64,000 nucleotides of DNA from Candidula unifasciata (taxonomy: Eukaryota > Mollusca > Gastropoda > Stylommatophora > Geomitridae): the NCBI GenBank assembly GCA_905116865.2, contig CAJHNH020008554.1, positions 489,751 through 553,750 of the forward strand. The letters run 5' to 3'. Made by a program: the position numbers and the translations under genes. The notes below the pieces were generated by a model. The model was not told where the DNA came from. It was given only the letters and a program-made list of their open reading frames with translations, and did not search any database. Of the stretch, positions 7,837-19,696 are shown in pieces (position 1 is the stretch's first letter; the number at the start of each line of letters is the position of its first letter).

Positions 7837-9924
7837 TCTTCTAAAGAACTCTCGCCCTACTCTGCTATGAAGAGCAGTAGCAGTACCAACAATGGCGCCA
7901 ACAATAACAACAACAGCAACACGTGTGGCACAGGAAGCTCGGGTGGGAAGATACGTCCTGCTAGAAACAAATCCCGACGCTCACCCTATCCACAAGTTTC
8001 AACGGAAGCAGTCCCTGAATTTGGGTCTGAGTATTCGTTAGATAAAACGTCTATGGAATACGGGACACCTGAGATTCCGTCCATCCCACTGCAGCCATAC
8101 GCCAATGTAATGTACTCTAGCACACCCGAAAACATAGCAGTGGATCGATATAGTGCTCTATATTCTACACCGTATCCCCACCATGGTATGGCAATGTACA
8201 GAGATGCTGCTTGTGTTTACTCTCCCTACCAGGCCACTGCCCATGCACATCAAAGATATCTAGATAACAGAAGTCCCTACAGAACTTACGAAGAACGTTA
8301 CTATCCTGCTCGAGATCCAGCAGCATATCCTGGTTACCTGTCAACTAACGCTGCTATACAGAGCGCGGCCGCTGCAAGTACATCGCGTCTAACCCAGCCT
8401 ACAGATACAAACCACGACGCCTCCAAAGCGTGCCTTGGCGGTCAGCAACAGTACGACTTCCGGTCCTCTGGAGGAGGTGGAGGAAGTAGCGGAGGCAGTG
8501 GATGTGGAAGTTGTTCAAGAAGCAGCTCGCGGGATGCTCCTTCGTACTCCGCCATGAACTATACGGCTCCATTCAGTAACAGATCTGAGTCTTCTGCTTC
8601 TGAAGTGGATGTTGGTAGCGAAGAATTCACAGAGAAACGCCAACAACACAAGAAACATCAGCAGAAGAAACACATGAATCAACAACAACAACACTCCACT
8701 TCTCTAAGTCAACAAACACTATCTCACCTACCTGAAACTTCCAGCGCATCGTCCACTGGGGCTTTGTGTCGTGCTTTGGCCGAAAGTATAAACGGTAAAA
8801 GCGATGTCACTTCATGCAGCAACAAAGCGGACTCATACAGCAAAACGGCAGAGATTTCTGCTACAGGAACTATCCAGAATAGTTCCCAGCCACACAGGGA
8901 GTCCGCTATTCCTCAGTCGGTAATCATTCGTCGGACATCTAGCGTTAGTGCAACATTCTCCTCTACAGACATCAACAGAACAACTTCCTCGTCTCCTGGT
9001 GTAGCAAACAGAAACAACTGCAATGGAAAGATGCCCAAGCCATTACCCATACAAAGTGAAGTTTCGTCGTCGCCCAGTGGTGCCAAGTTTGTTCCACATT
9101 CATCACCGTCTAATGCAACATTATCAACTTCATTAGCGTCGTCAAATTCAGTATCATCTACGATCCATCATCATCACTCTCAAATCCAGCAGGAACATCA
9201 TCTAGGCAATAATTCACACCACTATGTTCAAAATCCCCAGCATTCTCATCAGACGGAAGTCAACAGTCAGACAGTGACTAATATACGAAAGACACCCGTG
9301 ACTACAGGTGATATCATGCAGTTGACTTCACCTTTAACTCATAACGTTGATATACCCGTTCACGGGGATATATCTAGTCACAATGAGAAGCTTTACGAAC
9401 TGTCCAGCGGAACTGGCCACGGCAACAAACTATGTGACTTGACCTACCCATCAAACGGGGTCAACGATAAATTTTTCGAAATGTCGTTATCAACTGGGGC
9501 AGCAACGAACAAATATTACGACATGTCTTCCGGCTCCGCTAATTTACTATTCGACATGACATCCCCAAGTTCGAAACTCTACGAAATGTCTTCAACAAAC
9601 GCGAACAACAAACTTTACGAGATGACATCGGTTCATCATTCTGTGAAAAACTATTACGACATGTCCACCGGAAGTACACCAAGTAACAAATTTTACGACA
9701 TGCGCCTGATGCACGATAAAAACATGGCGACCACAGCAAATGACTACAACACTTGTATCAAAGCCGCGGCTTGCAGCTACGACAACTACGCCCAGGCGAG
9801 TGTGTATCAAACAGCAGCCCTACAGGCGCAACGGTCATACCCCGTGATGCCACAGGCCGGGTATACAAGTGTTATAGTTGACCCCCAACAGTATCACGTA
9901 GCCAATGGGTACGCCGTTCACTGA
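7791..9924 (+). CDS. sim: sim terminal exon (C-terminal region)
   Basis: Last coding exon of the sim-type gene, ending in TGA at 9922-9924. It follows the acceptor TTTTTCAG (AG at 7789-7790). Its first base completes the codon left open by the exon at 2020-2167, giving SVNYVL-S-EVMHKDAQIQIEQ. From the ATG at 7798 the exon has 708 codons. Signs of SIM are KSRRSPYPQ (residues 58-66), matching the conserved KSRxSPYPQ block after the PAS region in vertebrate SIM, and TSVIV (690-694) close to the C-terminus. The rest is low complexity: Asn run 32-40, Gly/Ser stretch about 225-245, Gln/His stretch about 285-305, Ser-rich sequence, and a degenerate NKxYDMS repeat at 531-636. In the family this region holds transactivation or repression functions. 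Identity rests on the splice fit plus short motifs. Confidence 0.82.
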
Positions 9925-10390
9925 TAGGACTTGAAGCAGACCTTCTAGAGTAGTCTTTATGTTTTCATTCATGAACGGGGGCAATTCCTTAAGACGTCTG
10001 TGATGAAGTCGTTAGACAATCTGTAGAAACCACTACAGAAATGGATGACATTTGCCTCTGCCAGTGACATCTTTTGTTCTTGTTGTACCATTAATGTTTA
10101 CGAAGAAGAGTGTGGCCATTTTGGCTTATTCTTCATTGAATATTTGCCTTGCTCCGAATAGCATACATTTAGAAGATTTTAAGATGGCTGTAGATTTTGT
10201 TACTGGCTCCCGTCTCATTGGGTCTCTTTGAAACTGCACCGCGAGAAATCCTTGTGGAACATTTTCTCTTTGCTTGTCACCGGTGCCTGATGAGGATATA
10301 CAAGAGTGAAGGAAAAAGTAGGTTATTAAGAAAAGCACTTGTAGATGTGAAAAGAGAGGGAGTGGGGGGATAGATAGAGGTTAAGGATAT
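9925..10390 (+). other. Probable sim 3' UTR and flank
   Basis: Non-repetitive sequence after the sim stop codon. I see no canonical AATAAA here, so the transcript end cannot be placed. The short minus-strand open frame at 10126-10338 has no recognisable features. Confidence 0.4.
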
Positions 10391-10548
10391 GTGTGTGTAT
10401 AGAGAGAGTGTGTGTGTGTGTAAATTTGTGTCCTATTTTAGTTGAATTAGTAATCGACACACATATATATATATATATCGAGAGAGTGAGCGAGATAAAG
10501 GATACATATGTGTGTGTGTATATATATATATGTGTGTGTATATATATA

Positions 10549-10640
<92 letters not shown>

Positions 10641-10660
10641 AAGAGAGAGAGAAAAAAAAA
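10391..10660. repeat. Compound (TG)n/(TA)n/(GA)n microsatellite
   Basis: Alternating TG and TA blocks, a long TA run at about 10565-10610, then a GA/GAAA run. The copied phrase GTAAATTTGTGTCCTAT occurs on both sides of the tract (10421 and 10663). Confidence 0.95.
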
Positions 10661-10674
10661 GGTGTAAATTTGTG

Positions 10675-10971
10675 TCCTATGTCTTCTTCTTCTTCTTCGC
10701 TTTCACCAGCTGTAAACTCTGGCGGAAGGTTCTGGTTGCTCGTCTACTACTGAACTGCAGTCCTGCTCCAGAACCTGAGTGTTGCGTGTGCATCAGTTTT
10801 ACAGATCTCATTCTCTTGAATACAGACTGTTGGTTCCTTGCCTCTCCGGCAGACGCACTCCGTCTTCAAAGGAAGCTCCCCAATTAGTTGACTCTTACAA
10901 CATGCTTTTGGGGAGGCAGTGGGTCTATTCTTGTTTTCCCCACAATGGGGCCCCGGAACCCACACAGGGGG
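10675..10971 (+). repeat. SINE A copy (young)
   Basis: Full-length, from (TTC)n through TTTCACCAGCTGTAAACTCTG to GGGGCCCCGGAACCCACAC. It differs from the copy at 22490 at only about six positions, mostly C/T changes, and from the copy at 50218 at somewhat more, so these are among the youngest A insertions in the window. Confidence 0.88.
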
Positions 10972-11434
10972 AAAAAAACTTGCATCGACGAAGGTTGAAT
11001 TCAGAATCGACATCACAGCACTCGGGACACGCCCATAAGCGCTCCGTCCCCCATCTTCAGCAGCAAGCAAAGAGTTCAACTTCCGTTGACACAAGTAACT
11101 GTCTGACTGTATATCCGTCTCTCCTTCTCCTTAAGTGTTATAGTCGGCCAACCCCCCCCCCCCCCCAGTAAGTCCTCGTGGCGCCATTCTCCTCAACCAG
11201 TAGTGGACTATGTCAGTGTGCTTGAGGAAAATTTATTCACCACTCTCAGCCTGCTCACCACCTTCAGTCTGTGAATCACCAGACAAGGGGTGACAGCTCA
11301 AGACATCTGCTCTCAAGCTATTGGTTGACCAAAACCAACCTCTCAGAGACAGATGAAATATATTCAATAATGATAATTCATGTGAATATAGAGGAACCTC
11401 TGACCACTTTACAACACTAGATCAAAAAGGAATC
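10972..11434. other. Unassigned stretch
   Basis: It has a C run at about 11150-11166 and no recognised gene. It adjoins a gypsy pol relic and may be unrecognised flanking sequence of that element. Confidence 0.35.
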
Positions 11435-12037
11435 TCATAAAGAATCAGTAGATGTCCCCGTGGACCTAAAATTATGATGATTCCATCCATGTACCCCTGA
11501 CTTCTGTTCAGGTACATGCAAAGATGTAGGTTCGGACCGAACCCCCTGATAGGGCTGGCCGAATAAACCTACACACCATCCTGGTACTCCTGTAATCTTC
11601 AGGTAATGTACCGGTGTGCCTCCTACATCACTAGTCACACAGGAAGGTCGTCGAGGAATGTGGGATATGATCCCTCCCGTCTGATCCTTCGCGAAGTTCG
11701 GAAGGACTATCCTCCCCTCGTCATTATGTGCTCCAACAAACACAGGAAGTAACCCTGGTGTGAATTGCAAATTATCCCCCTTCTGGTCCTCCTGACGGTC
11801 TGGAGGTTTACTCCTTTCCTCTTTAGAAAGAGGGATTTGAACAGGGCGTTGACGGAAAGGCTCTTCAGGAACCAATGTCATAAGACACTTCATTAATAAA
11901 GTGTGCCCTGGCTTCTCTGTCAGGACAGAGTTGTACTCTGACAAGAGTTGCTCTATACCTTGTTTCTGGGAGACAGAGAAAGTTGGGTTAACCTCTACAT
12001 CTTTATAGGTCTCCCTGCGGTGAAGAGGATATTCCAC
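11435..12037 (-). pseudogene. Ty3/gypsy pol relic (start of RT)
   Basis: A 200-codon minus-strand frame. Residues about 15-75 resemble the segment just before and at the beginning of gypsy reverse transcriptase: DVEVNPTFSVSQKQGIEQLL, then MTLVPEEPFRQRPVQIPLSKEE. In gypsy pol this precedes the fingers of RT. After about residue 80 the reading frame drifts and no catalytic YxDD is found, so the remainder is frameshifted or lost. No LTRs were found next to it. It is older and more damaged than the LTR element at 38181-45807. Confidence 0.7.
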
Positions 12038-12402
12038 CGCTGTGGCTTCTCCGCCTTAAACCTCCATAGCTACAGAAAGTGTCGGCGTTTTTTCTAACTC
12101 TTGGTCAACGATATTCTAAGATCATTTCTGTAGCATTTCAGTTCAAAATCTCCGATTGCTTAAAAAACTAAGTAAAACGGAGCGTGTCAGTGGTGGCCAG
12201 AAAATCATTCGCGGTATTTTAACTGGAGTTGGTCTTGGTAGCGATCTCTCAGCTGCTATGCACTGGTCGTGATTCCTGTGTCTCTCTTAAACAATGTAAT
12301 ACTGTTGTTTGGAAGAACAGAACGCTGCCAGCCGTGAAGGTTTCTTCTCTCTGAGAGTTTAGTTGTCTATAATAGTGAACAGAAACACACTAGTACATAC
12401 GA
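12038..12402. other. Unassigned stretch
   Basis: No recognisable gene. It could be the upstream part of the adjacent gypsy relic, but I can match nothing in it. Confidence 0.35.
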
Positions 12403-13312
12403 GATTTTTTCTTCTTCCTTCTTCCTCTTTCCTCCTTTCTCCTTCCCTCTTCCTTCATCCTTCCTCCTTCTTCTTCCTTCCTTCTTCTTCCTTCTTCTTC
12501 CTTCTTCATCCTTCTTCCTTCTTCTTCCTTCTTCATCCTTCTTCCTTCTTCATCCTTCTTCCTTCTTCTTCCTCCTTCTTCCTTCTTCCTCCTTCTCCCT
12601 GCTTCTTTCTTTTTTCCTTGTTCCTTCTTCCTCCTTTTTTTTCCTTCTTCCTTCTTTTTTCCTTCCTTCCTTCTTCTTTCTTCCTTCCTTCCTTCTTTCT
12701 TCTTCCTTCCTTCCTTCCTTCCTTCCTTCCTTCCTTCCTTCCTTCCTTCCTTCCTTCCTTCCTTCCTTCCTCCTTCCTTCCTTCCTTCCTTCCTTCCTTC
12801 CTTCTTCCTTCCTTCCTTCCTTCCTTCCTTCCTTCCTTCCTTCCTTCCTTCCTTCCTTCCTTCCTTCCTTCCTTCCTTCCTTCCTTCCTTCCTTCCTTCC
12901 TTCCTTCCTTCCTTCCTTCCTTCCTTCCTTCCTTCCTTCCTTCCTTCCTTCCTTTTCCTTCCTTCCTTCCTTCCTTCCTTCCTTCCTTCCTTCTTTCTTT
13001 CCTTCCTTCCTTCCTTCCTTCCTTCCTTCCTTCCTTCCTTCCTTCCTTCCTTCCTTCCTTCCTTCCTTCCTTCCTTCCTTCCTTCCTTCCTTCCTTCCTT
13101 CCTTCCTTCCTTCCTTTCTTTCTTCTTCTTCCTTCCTTCCTTCTTCTTCCTTCCTTCTTCTTCCTTCCTTCTTCTTTCTTCCTTCTTTATCCTTTCCTTT
13201 TTCTTCCTTTTTCTTCCTTTTTCTTCCTTCTTCCTCTTCTTCTTCTTCCTTCTCCTCCTCCTTCTTCTTCTTCTGCTTCTTCTTTTTTTTCTTCTTCTTT
13301 TTCTTCTTCTTA
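12403..13312 (+). repeat. ~0.9-kb (TTCC)n/(TTC)n polypyrimidine tract
   Basis: Almost pure pyrimidine on + for about 900 bp: mixed TTC/TTCC at the edges and nearly perfect TTCC from about 12661 to 13115. Open frames of 255-316 codons on both strands are trivial consequences of the repeat. Confidence 0.97.
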
Positions 13313-13462
13313 GTCATCAGTTGCTGAAAACTCGATAGAAAGTTCTCGTTGTTCGTCCACTTCTGGATTTCGGTCTTGTTCTAACACTTTATTTTTGTTT
13401 TATTTGCATGCGGACTGTCGGTTTCTCCCCTCCTAGGCAGATGTCCTCGAACTTCGAAGTAA
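13313..13462 (+). repeat. SINE A fragment
   Basis: AAAGTTCTCGTTGTTCGTCC, TCTTGTTCTAACACT and GGCAGATGTCCTCGAACTTCG are recognisable but eroded. The polypyrimidine tract sits where the family's (TTC)n start would be, suggesting that the tract grew from it. Confidence 0.65.
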
Positions 13463-13924
13463 CAACGGGAATTAAGTATTTGGATATCGCAAAATAAACA
13501 GGAAAATCATACACTTGAGTGCAAGCATTGTAGGCAAGCGTCTAACAAGCCTTATATAATAGGCACACACGACTGATTATGGAATCTGACAGTAAGATCC
13601 CTACTGCTGCGATCTCGAGAATTGTGAATGCAGTTTAACAATCACGACATAGCGGGATTCTAAGTCAGACACTTTAGCAAACGGTAGCAGACCATATCGC
13701 ACTGCTGTTGACATGGGTATGAGAGTCGCACAGTTCGGGAAGCAAAGGCGATCTTCTGAAGGTAAAATAACCCAGTAACCGAACCCTAAAGAAAAATTTT
13801 TTTTAAGGGCAATGCAGGTGGGCTGACCACTCCCATTTTACCATCAAATTTCCTGGGTCAGGGAAAGGATTTGTCTTGTTTAAGCGCACAGTAATAATAA
13901 TACATATTGAGCATACTAATGGAC
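13463..13924. other. Unassigned stretch
   Basis: No recognisable gene or repeat. Base composition is ordinary. Confidence 0.35.
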
Positions 13925-14160
13925 TGATTGTAGGGAGGGTGTGAGAATAAACCCAATGCCCCTGTAATAAGCATGTCGTAAGAGTCGACTTATTAGGGTT
14001 GTTTCCTTCACAGTCTGAGTGCATCTGCTTGAGAAACTAACAGTCTTCATGAAAATAAGCCAGATCTGCAAAATGGATGTGCACACAAATCTCAGATTCT
14101 GAAACAAGACCGTAGTCCTAAAGCGAATGAACAACCAGAATTTGTCGCCAGAGTTTACAT
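13925..14160 (-). repeat. SINE A fragment
   Basis: Reverse-complement A: GCATGTCGTAAGAGTCGACTT, GAGTGCATCTGCTTGAGA, AAAATGGATGTGCACACAA and GAACAACCAGAATTTGTCGCC. Confidence 0.75.
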
Positions 14161-14974
14161 AAATACAAGTGAAAAAAAAAAAAAATATTATGAAAAATTA
14201 AGCAAGGCTTATTTATTACCTCTGAGCGGACCCTCTTCAGCCCCCCCCCCCCCCCCCCCGGGTACCCGCCCTCCGCCCCCTTCTAGACTATAGTGGGCGG
14301 CGGGGAGAAACACGGTACCTAAGTTTTTGTTTTACTTGCGTAATAGTAGTGATGTTAATAATAACATAAATAATAATAATATTAATAAATATGATTATGT
14401 TCTGAATTACAAAAAGAAGTAATAAATGTAAAATAATAGATGTGTAAACACATGCAAGAAAAGAGAATGTCTGGTATGGTAATGGGTTGGTGGATGGAGG
14501 TGCTGTACCCCAACAATTATTCCCCCCCCCCCCCCTACCTCTTCTACACAATGATTTTGTTGGTGAGGACGGGGGGTTCAATGTGCCTTCAAGATTTTGA
14601 CGCCTTTAAATACCCAACCCCCTTTCCCCGTTTCCCCTTTTCCCATTTTACATCTTTTGAAACTGTCAAACACAGACAGCACAGAGAATTATTCAGAAGG
14701 AGAGATAAAAGATTTTCTTTTAAAGTTAATTTTATCCATTTGTTACTCCTTTTTTTGTCGGCAGGCCTTGTGCACTCTCCCCCCCCCTACCCCCCCCCCC
14801 CCGGGTCCTGTTATGCACGACACTGGACATAATTGGACAGTCGACTTAAAGATACATCCTTCAAGCTAACCTGCAGTGTCTGCTACTATACAACCTTGTA
14901 TTTTTCCTCGTCTTTTTCCTCTGTTGATTTCCTAAAAAAGAAGGCTTTGTATTGTCGGCATTGTCATCACCGGC
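14161..14974. other. Unassigned stretch with C runs
   Basis: C runs at 14241-14259, about 14522-14535 and about 14780-14802, and an A/T-rich AATAATAAT segment at about 14340-14440. I see no credible gene; the open frames are short and proline-rich from the C runs. Confidence 0.4.
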
Positions 14975-15590
14975 AGCAGCCTGCAAGTCAATGAAAAGAT
15001 AACTTCGCATAATTAGCTGACAATTTCGGGGGAACACGAAAAGGCCATCAGAGTTATCTTACCATACTGGCGGCGATTCCACTATGGGGCAGAGATGCCG
15101 TTATTCGGCTTTTCCGGTGGATCCCGACTGTTTCCGGTTCAACGCAGCCATCAAGCCAACCAATATGGCTCCTTGTTTTCTAAATTTGCAACGCTACTAA
15201 AGTCGGTTGTGTTTTTTTAAAAACCCTTTTCTCTTCCTTGCAGCAGCGGCTTAAGACAACTTAACGTTGCCCTTTTAGGCCAAATATGGCATTAATTGGA
15301 GCTGAGGACGGGTATAGTGTTATTGAAACCGGTGGCATTCAAAGAAAAGTTACTGAAGGATGAAAACGATCACAAACGAAGCGAATGTGAGTTCTCGTTA
15401 TTGCCAATGGGGAAAAATAGAAACAGTCTCTAATTGGCTGTCCCCTCGTAAATACAATCCAATTGTTCAGTCTAGGGACAAGATTGTGACAAGGAAAACT
15501 CTAATTTACTGGACAGATTTTCAAGGCTCAAAAATGAAATGATTTGTCATTGTAATATAAACCGCCGGACGGTGGCGATGATCGGGTCCT
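14975..15590. promoter_or_regulatory. Repeat-free island, possible regulatory DNA
   Basis: A balanced-composition stretch without recognised repeats. It has homeodomain-like CATAATTAGC near 15010 and GATA-like TTATCT near 15054. It is listed only because such islands stand out against the repeat background downstream of sim. No direct evidence of function. Confidence 0.2.
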
Positions 15591-16970
15591 CCACAAATGT
15601 TTGTTTGTTGTTGTTTTTTTGATAAGATCAACAATAGAGTCACACCGCTGACCAGTTCAATGCTACCCTACAGGTCGTTCTGTGCACCAAAGAAGAATTT
15701 AATATCGCCTACGGGAGCCCTAATTATGTTTATGTTCATTCGACGGATCAATATCATAGAACACGGATGTACCCCATAAGTGCCCCGATCTACTTCTAAC
15801 TCAAGTCTGAGTCTAAAGAATCTCAGCGCAGTGCAGGAACTCCGTAACACTAATGAAGAACCTGAAATACTTTTAATTAATTACACTATGTTTTAGACGT
15901 TAATGAGAGTAAATCGGATATTCCCAATGTGTTGCCCCCTAGGGTTTCAACTGTTGGAGTATTTGAGGTGGTCAGACCTTCAGGTAGAACTCAAGAGGTG
16001 AAAAAAAATGGGAAGGACAGGGCAGACAAGTAGACAGATCCACGTCCTGCCAGTAACCACACTATCCTTATCTACCTCAGGCACCAGATTTAAGTGGTGT
16101 AGTCACTACAGGTGACCTAGTTTTAACTTCTCGAGATCTTGAATTGGATATATAGGATGTGTCCTGCTGGTTTGGCATCCAGGATGCATGACTACCAAAA
16201 ACTAAGCTAAAAATTATGGGTTGGGTGGGGGTGGAGGTATAAGTGGGTCACTCAGTCAAATAATCAGCTCAACCAGAGTTTATTCGCTCCCTCGTTCTGT
16301 CTATATTTTCTTAATTGGCTTAAGTCAAAACGTCTTGAAATCTATATTTTCTCTAGCTAATTCTCCAGCTCTGTGTGCTTTCATATCCAATACATCTTCA
16401 ATACTTGAATCCACCTTCGCGAAGATCTGCCTGTGCATATCGTTTTCCGTAAACTAAACACCCACCCAGTCACCGTTCTTTCCATGCCATCATGATGACG
16501 TTTAACATGGCCGCAGCTTCCGAGACAAGATGTTGTTTCCTAGCCAATCTTATCTGGAGAGCGTCGCACAAACTTCGTAGCTCCGGTGACAAATCCCAAG
16601 GATCTCTATTAAGATTACATCGATAAACTGAACGATGCAGCTTTGAAACGAACTTCGGGACGCAATGGAATTTTGGCCATAAATTTAAAAAAAAAAACTT
16701 ATATTGATTTACTATCCGCTTAAAGAGTTCATCAGTTGTACATGCAACATATATATTATCTGGTGATAAACAGGTTACAGAGAAGAGAATGTATTTACTG
16801 TTGTTTTGTTATAGAATTGTTGTCCATCTGTGCTCTCTGCTGAAGAATGCTTCCTAGCCGCAGCGGTAATTTTGTCCTTCATGGGTGTGGTATTGCTGCT
16901 GCTGCTGCTGCTTCTTGTTCATATTCTTGTTCCTTTTCTTGTCCTTTTTCTTGTCCATTTTCTTGTTCTT
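15591..16970. other. Unassigned stretch
   Basis: No gene or repeat family recognised over 1.4 kb. The stretch 16495-16660 is of balanced composition and repeat-free. A GCTGCTGCTGCTGCT run is at about 16896. Confidence 0.35.
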
Positions 16971-17073
16971 TTCTTCTTCTTCTTCTCCTTCTTCTTCTCC
17001 TTCTTCTTCTCCTTCTTCTTCTTCTTCTTCTTCTTCTTCTTCTTCTTCTTCTTCTTCTTCTTCTTCTTCTTCT
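16971..17073 (+). repeat. (TTC)n microsatellite
   Basis: Nearly pure TTC repeats directly in front of a SINE A fragment, as at other A copies. Confidence 0.95.
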
Positions 17074-17221
17074 TCACGTTCACCATCTGTAAAATCCGGC
17101 GGAAAATTATTATTGTTCGTCCACCTGTGCATGCACATCCATTTTACAGACATGCTTGTTGGCGAGTCAATGGGTCTACTCTTGTTGTGCCCCACAAAAG
17201 GACCCCGGAAATCACATAGTG
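17074..17221 (+). repeat. Short SINE A, internally deleted
   Basis: The front (CGTTCACCATCTGTAAAATCC, TTGTTCGTCCACCTGTGC) is joined directly to the back (ACATGCTTGTTGGCGAGTCA, GGACCCCGGAAATCACA). The middle, about 130 bp of the family, is missing. Confidence 0.7.
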
Positions 17222-17339
17222 ATGATTGTGGTATCTGAAGTAGACCTGTTCCACTTCTTGTTAAATTTATAATGTTATTTGACAAGTTAAACAACTTCCA
17301 CTGCTTTCTTCGAAAGTTTATAAACCCGTTTAAGGAATT

Positions 17340-17765
17340 ACGCCCCGTTAATTAGGGCCCCGAAATGCTGGAAATCTGAGACAAAGCCGAGGGCCTATCG
17401 CAGGGACGTTTTATGCAAATCGAAGTCCCTGGCATGTCAGCGGATCGGAAAGGCCCAATACGCTCACCCCCGGTGCTGGCTGGAACCATTATGGGGAAGA
17501 TATTGTCACTTCCGGCTAGCGTCAAATCACTCGCCTTATTGCTTCCATTAACAGGAAGTGACGAGTGTCAGGTTGTTTCTGCTGCTGCGCGCGCATTGTT
17601 TCTCCCAGCAGGACGTCTCAATATGCTAATGATCATGGCGTGTCATTGACCCTGCATAGCGATGATAAATCAATTAATTTGCTCCACGCGAGCATTTCAA
17701 ACAAATCCTCCTCTATTGGAAGTCAAGACCCCCTATTAGTTTCCAGATCACCGGTCCATTAATGG
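17340..17765. promoter_or_regulatory. Repeat-free island with octamer and TAAT motifs
   Basis: Non-repetitive sequence of even base composition. It has a perfect octamer ATGCAAAT at about 17413, homeodomain-type cores GTTAATTAGG (about 17347) and CAATTAATTTG (about 17671), and TTCCGG/GGAAGT ETS-like sites. Such clusters are common in developmental enhancers, but motif occurrence alone is weak evidence. It could equally be unannotated unique DNA. Confidence 0.25.
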
Positions 17766-18060
17766 GATATTAAGGCGCCGAATGCCAGGAATCAGTAGTT
17801 CACTAGTTCCAATGGCTGGTGCTCTACTCTGGAGAAAGTATCATAGAGCCGACGTCGGTGCCTAGTTTGGTAGAATGTACTTTGCCAAAGCGATATCAAA
17901 CGCACATCTTAGAGACTTGCGTTTATGTTAGTGTTTGCGAATTGTGCTTTTGAATATATTAGTACTGGGTGATTTGTGTCTGCTAGTATTTCTCAGTGGT
18001 TCAACAAACCTAAATTAAAGATCGACTTTATTGCAACTGGTTGTCCATTATAGCTCATCT

Positions 18061-18092
<32 letters not shown>

Positions 18093-18329
18093 ACAGAGCA
18101 GATAGTCACCTGCCACAAGCGTCACACAAATCATGAAAATCATGAACATTAGCTCCAGTGACGATCTTCGGTGATCTCAGAAGAAATAGCAGTCGTGAAC
18201 TGAATGACGTGTCCGTGAGACAAACCTTCGACATTCAGCGGTCGAGACGAAAGGTTCCACCACCACGCCAAGAAGACCTTCTTCAACAAGTTAAAGACCA
18301 TAAATATCTGTGTGTATTTTTAACTTACA
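17766..18329. other. Unassigned stretch with 31-bp C run
   Basis: A C run is at 18062-18092. No credible gene. Confidence 0.4.
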
Positions 18330-18627
18330 GCGACTGCTTAAAAGAACCTAATGAAAGTAGATCTATATATATATATATACAACAATAAGAACGAGACAAA
18401 CGTTGTTCTTTGTCCACATAATGAGAAGAGAGACATTGGAGAACATCGTGACAACTGAAAATATTAGTGGGAAAAGAGGTAGAGGCAAACCAAGAGAGAT
18501 AATGTTGGATGGGCTGAAACGATGGCATGGAGAGACATCATCAAGAGAGCTGTTCCAGGCAACAAGGAATCGTGATCTGTGGAGACGCATGAGTGCCTAT
18601 GCTAGTTGGCAAGAGACAAGATTATGA
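18330..18627 (+). pseudogene. RTE-like LINE, C-terminal end
   Basis: The frame from 18403 reads HIMRRETLENI, GKRGRGKPREIMLDGLKRWH and ATRNRDLWRRM, the basic end of the reverse transcriptase ORF of RTE-type LINEs. This region follows the RT thumb and ends the protein. A short (TA)n interrupts the upstream part at 18366-18380. Severely 5'-truncated. It is related to the minus-strand piece at 58019-58267. Confidence 0.75.
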
Positions 18628-19696
18628 TGATTTTAACTTGTCCTGCGTTCTCCCTCTGACAGGAGTGCGATGTAGCAGCAGTTTTCTTTTTTTTTTTTTT
18701 AGCTCTGTATAGCACAGATCCGACATCGTAATTCTTTTGTGTCAGGTTAACTTTCAATTACTAGACTCCGTCCAAGATTATTGGCTTCGAATTGTGCATG
18801 ATTTTCTTTGGAATTTCTGAAACGCTTACCTTAGCAGTGATGTACTGCATACTCTTGAGCGTTTTTATTTTAAACTCTCTTGCGCTTATTAACATCTAAA
18901 GTCTTCACTCAGGCTCCCTGTATCATGCCTTATCAGAAAAACTAAGTGATTCACCTTACTACAGATAAGACTAGAGAAACATGTTATAACATCGTTAGTT
19001 AGTTAGTTAGTCGAGGTTTTAACATCGCTGCAGCAGGTCGCTTCACAACTGCTCCAATCCTGTGCTATTGAGAATCACAACAAAATATCCTTCACTGTCC
19101 CTCTTGAAAACTGGTGCTAAATGTTTCAGTTCTAGCAAAATCTGAAATCTCCCCCGCGCAAAGTAAAAATGCATAAAGCAGCTGTCAACTGTGCCAACAC
19201 AAACGGTTACCCGCCAGAATTGCAGCACACTGTTGGCGTAAACGTTCAGCAACGCAACTGGAAGAAAATACACGCCATTCTGAAACACGATCGACCATCC
19301 GCCTTTTCAGTGCAGTCGACAACATGCCATATAACAAAAAGAGGGAAGATCAGAAACGATGAAACCCAAAGGTAAATGGGAGCAATGTCAACCCTGGATT
19401 TCATAAGAAAACAAGTTAAACGAAAAGAAAAAAACAATACACCACAGCAAGCAATGAATCAGGCGGGAATCGAAGAAGAGTCTGACCAGGCAAGTAATGG
19501 ACAAAAAAATAACATAGTCCTTGGGAATTCCTGTTTACGATGCGCACATACCAGCACTTTCCCGTAAATTATACTTCAGATTGATACCGCAAGGTACAAC
19601 CGGATCAAGATCAAATGAGGTGAACAACACTCCGTGCTATGACATCATTATAAACTGTCTTATACAAGTGCTACCACCCCCCCCCCCTCCCACCCC
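18628..19696. other. Unassigned stretch
   Basis: A T run is at about 18687-18700 and GTTAGTTAGTTAGTTAG at about 18993. The 60-70-codon open frames between 19043 and 19567 are not recognisable as genes. A block near 19030-19110 resembles blocks near 28400-28475 and 53480-53560 and may be another dispersed repeat. Confidence 0.35.

Noticed and set aside
10747..11171. 115- and 130-codon frames over SINE A (also at 22558, 50190 and elsewhere)
   Set aside because: The same 'protein' recurs wherever a SINE A copy occurs, on both strands; it follows the repeat, not a gene.
12363..13317. Long open frames on both strands (255-316 codons)
   Set aside because: They consist only of SFLP or EGRK-type repeats dictated by the TTCC microsatellite.
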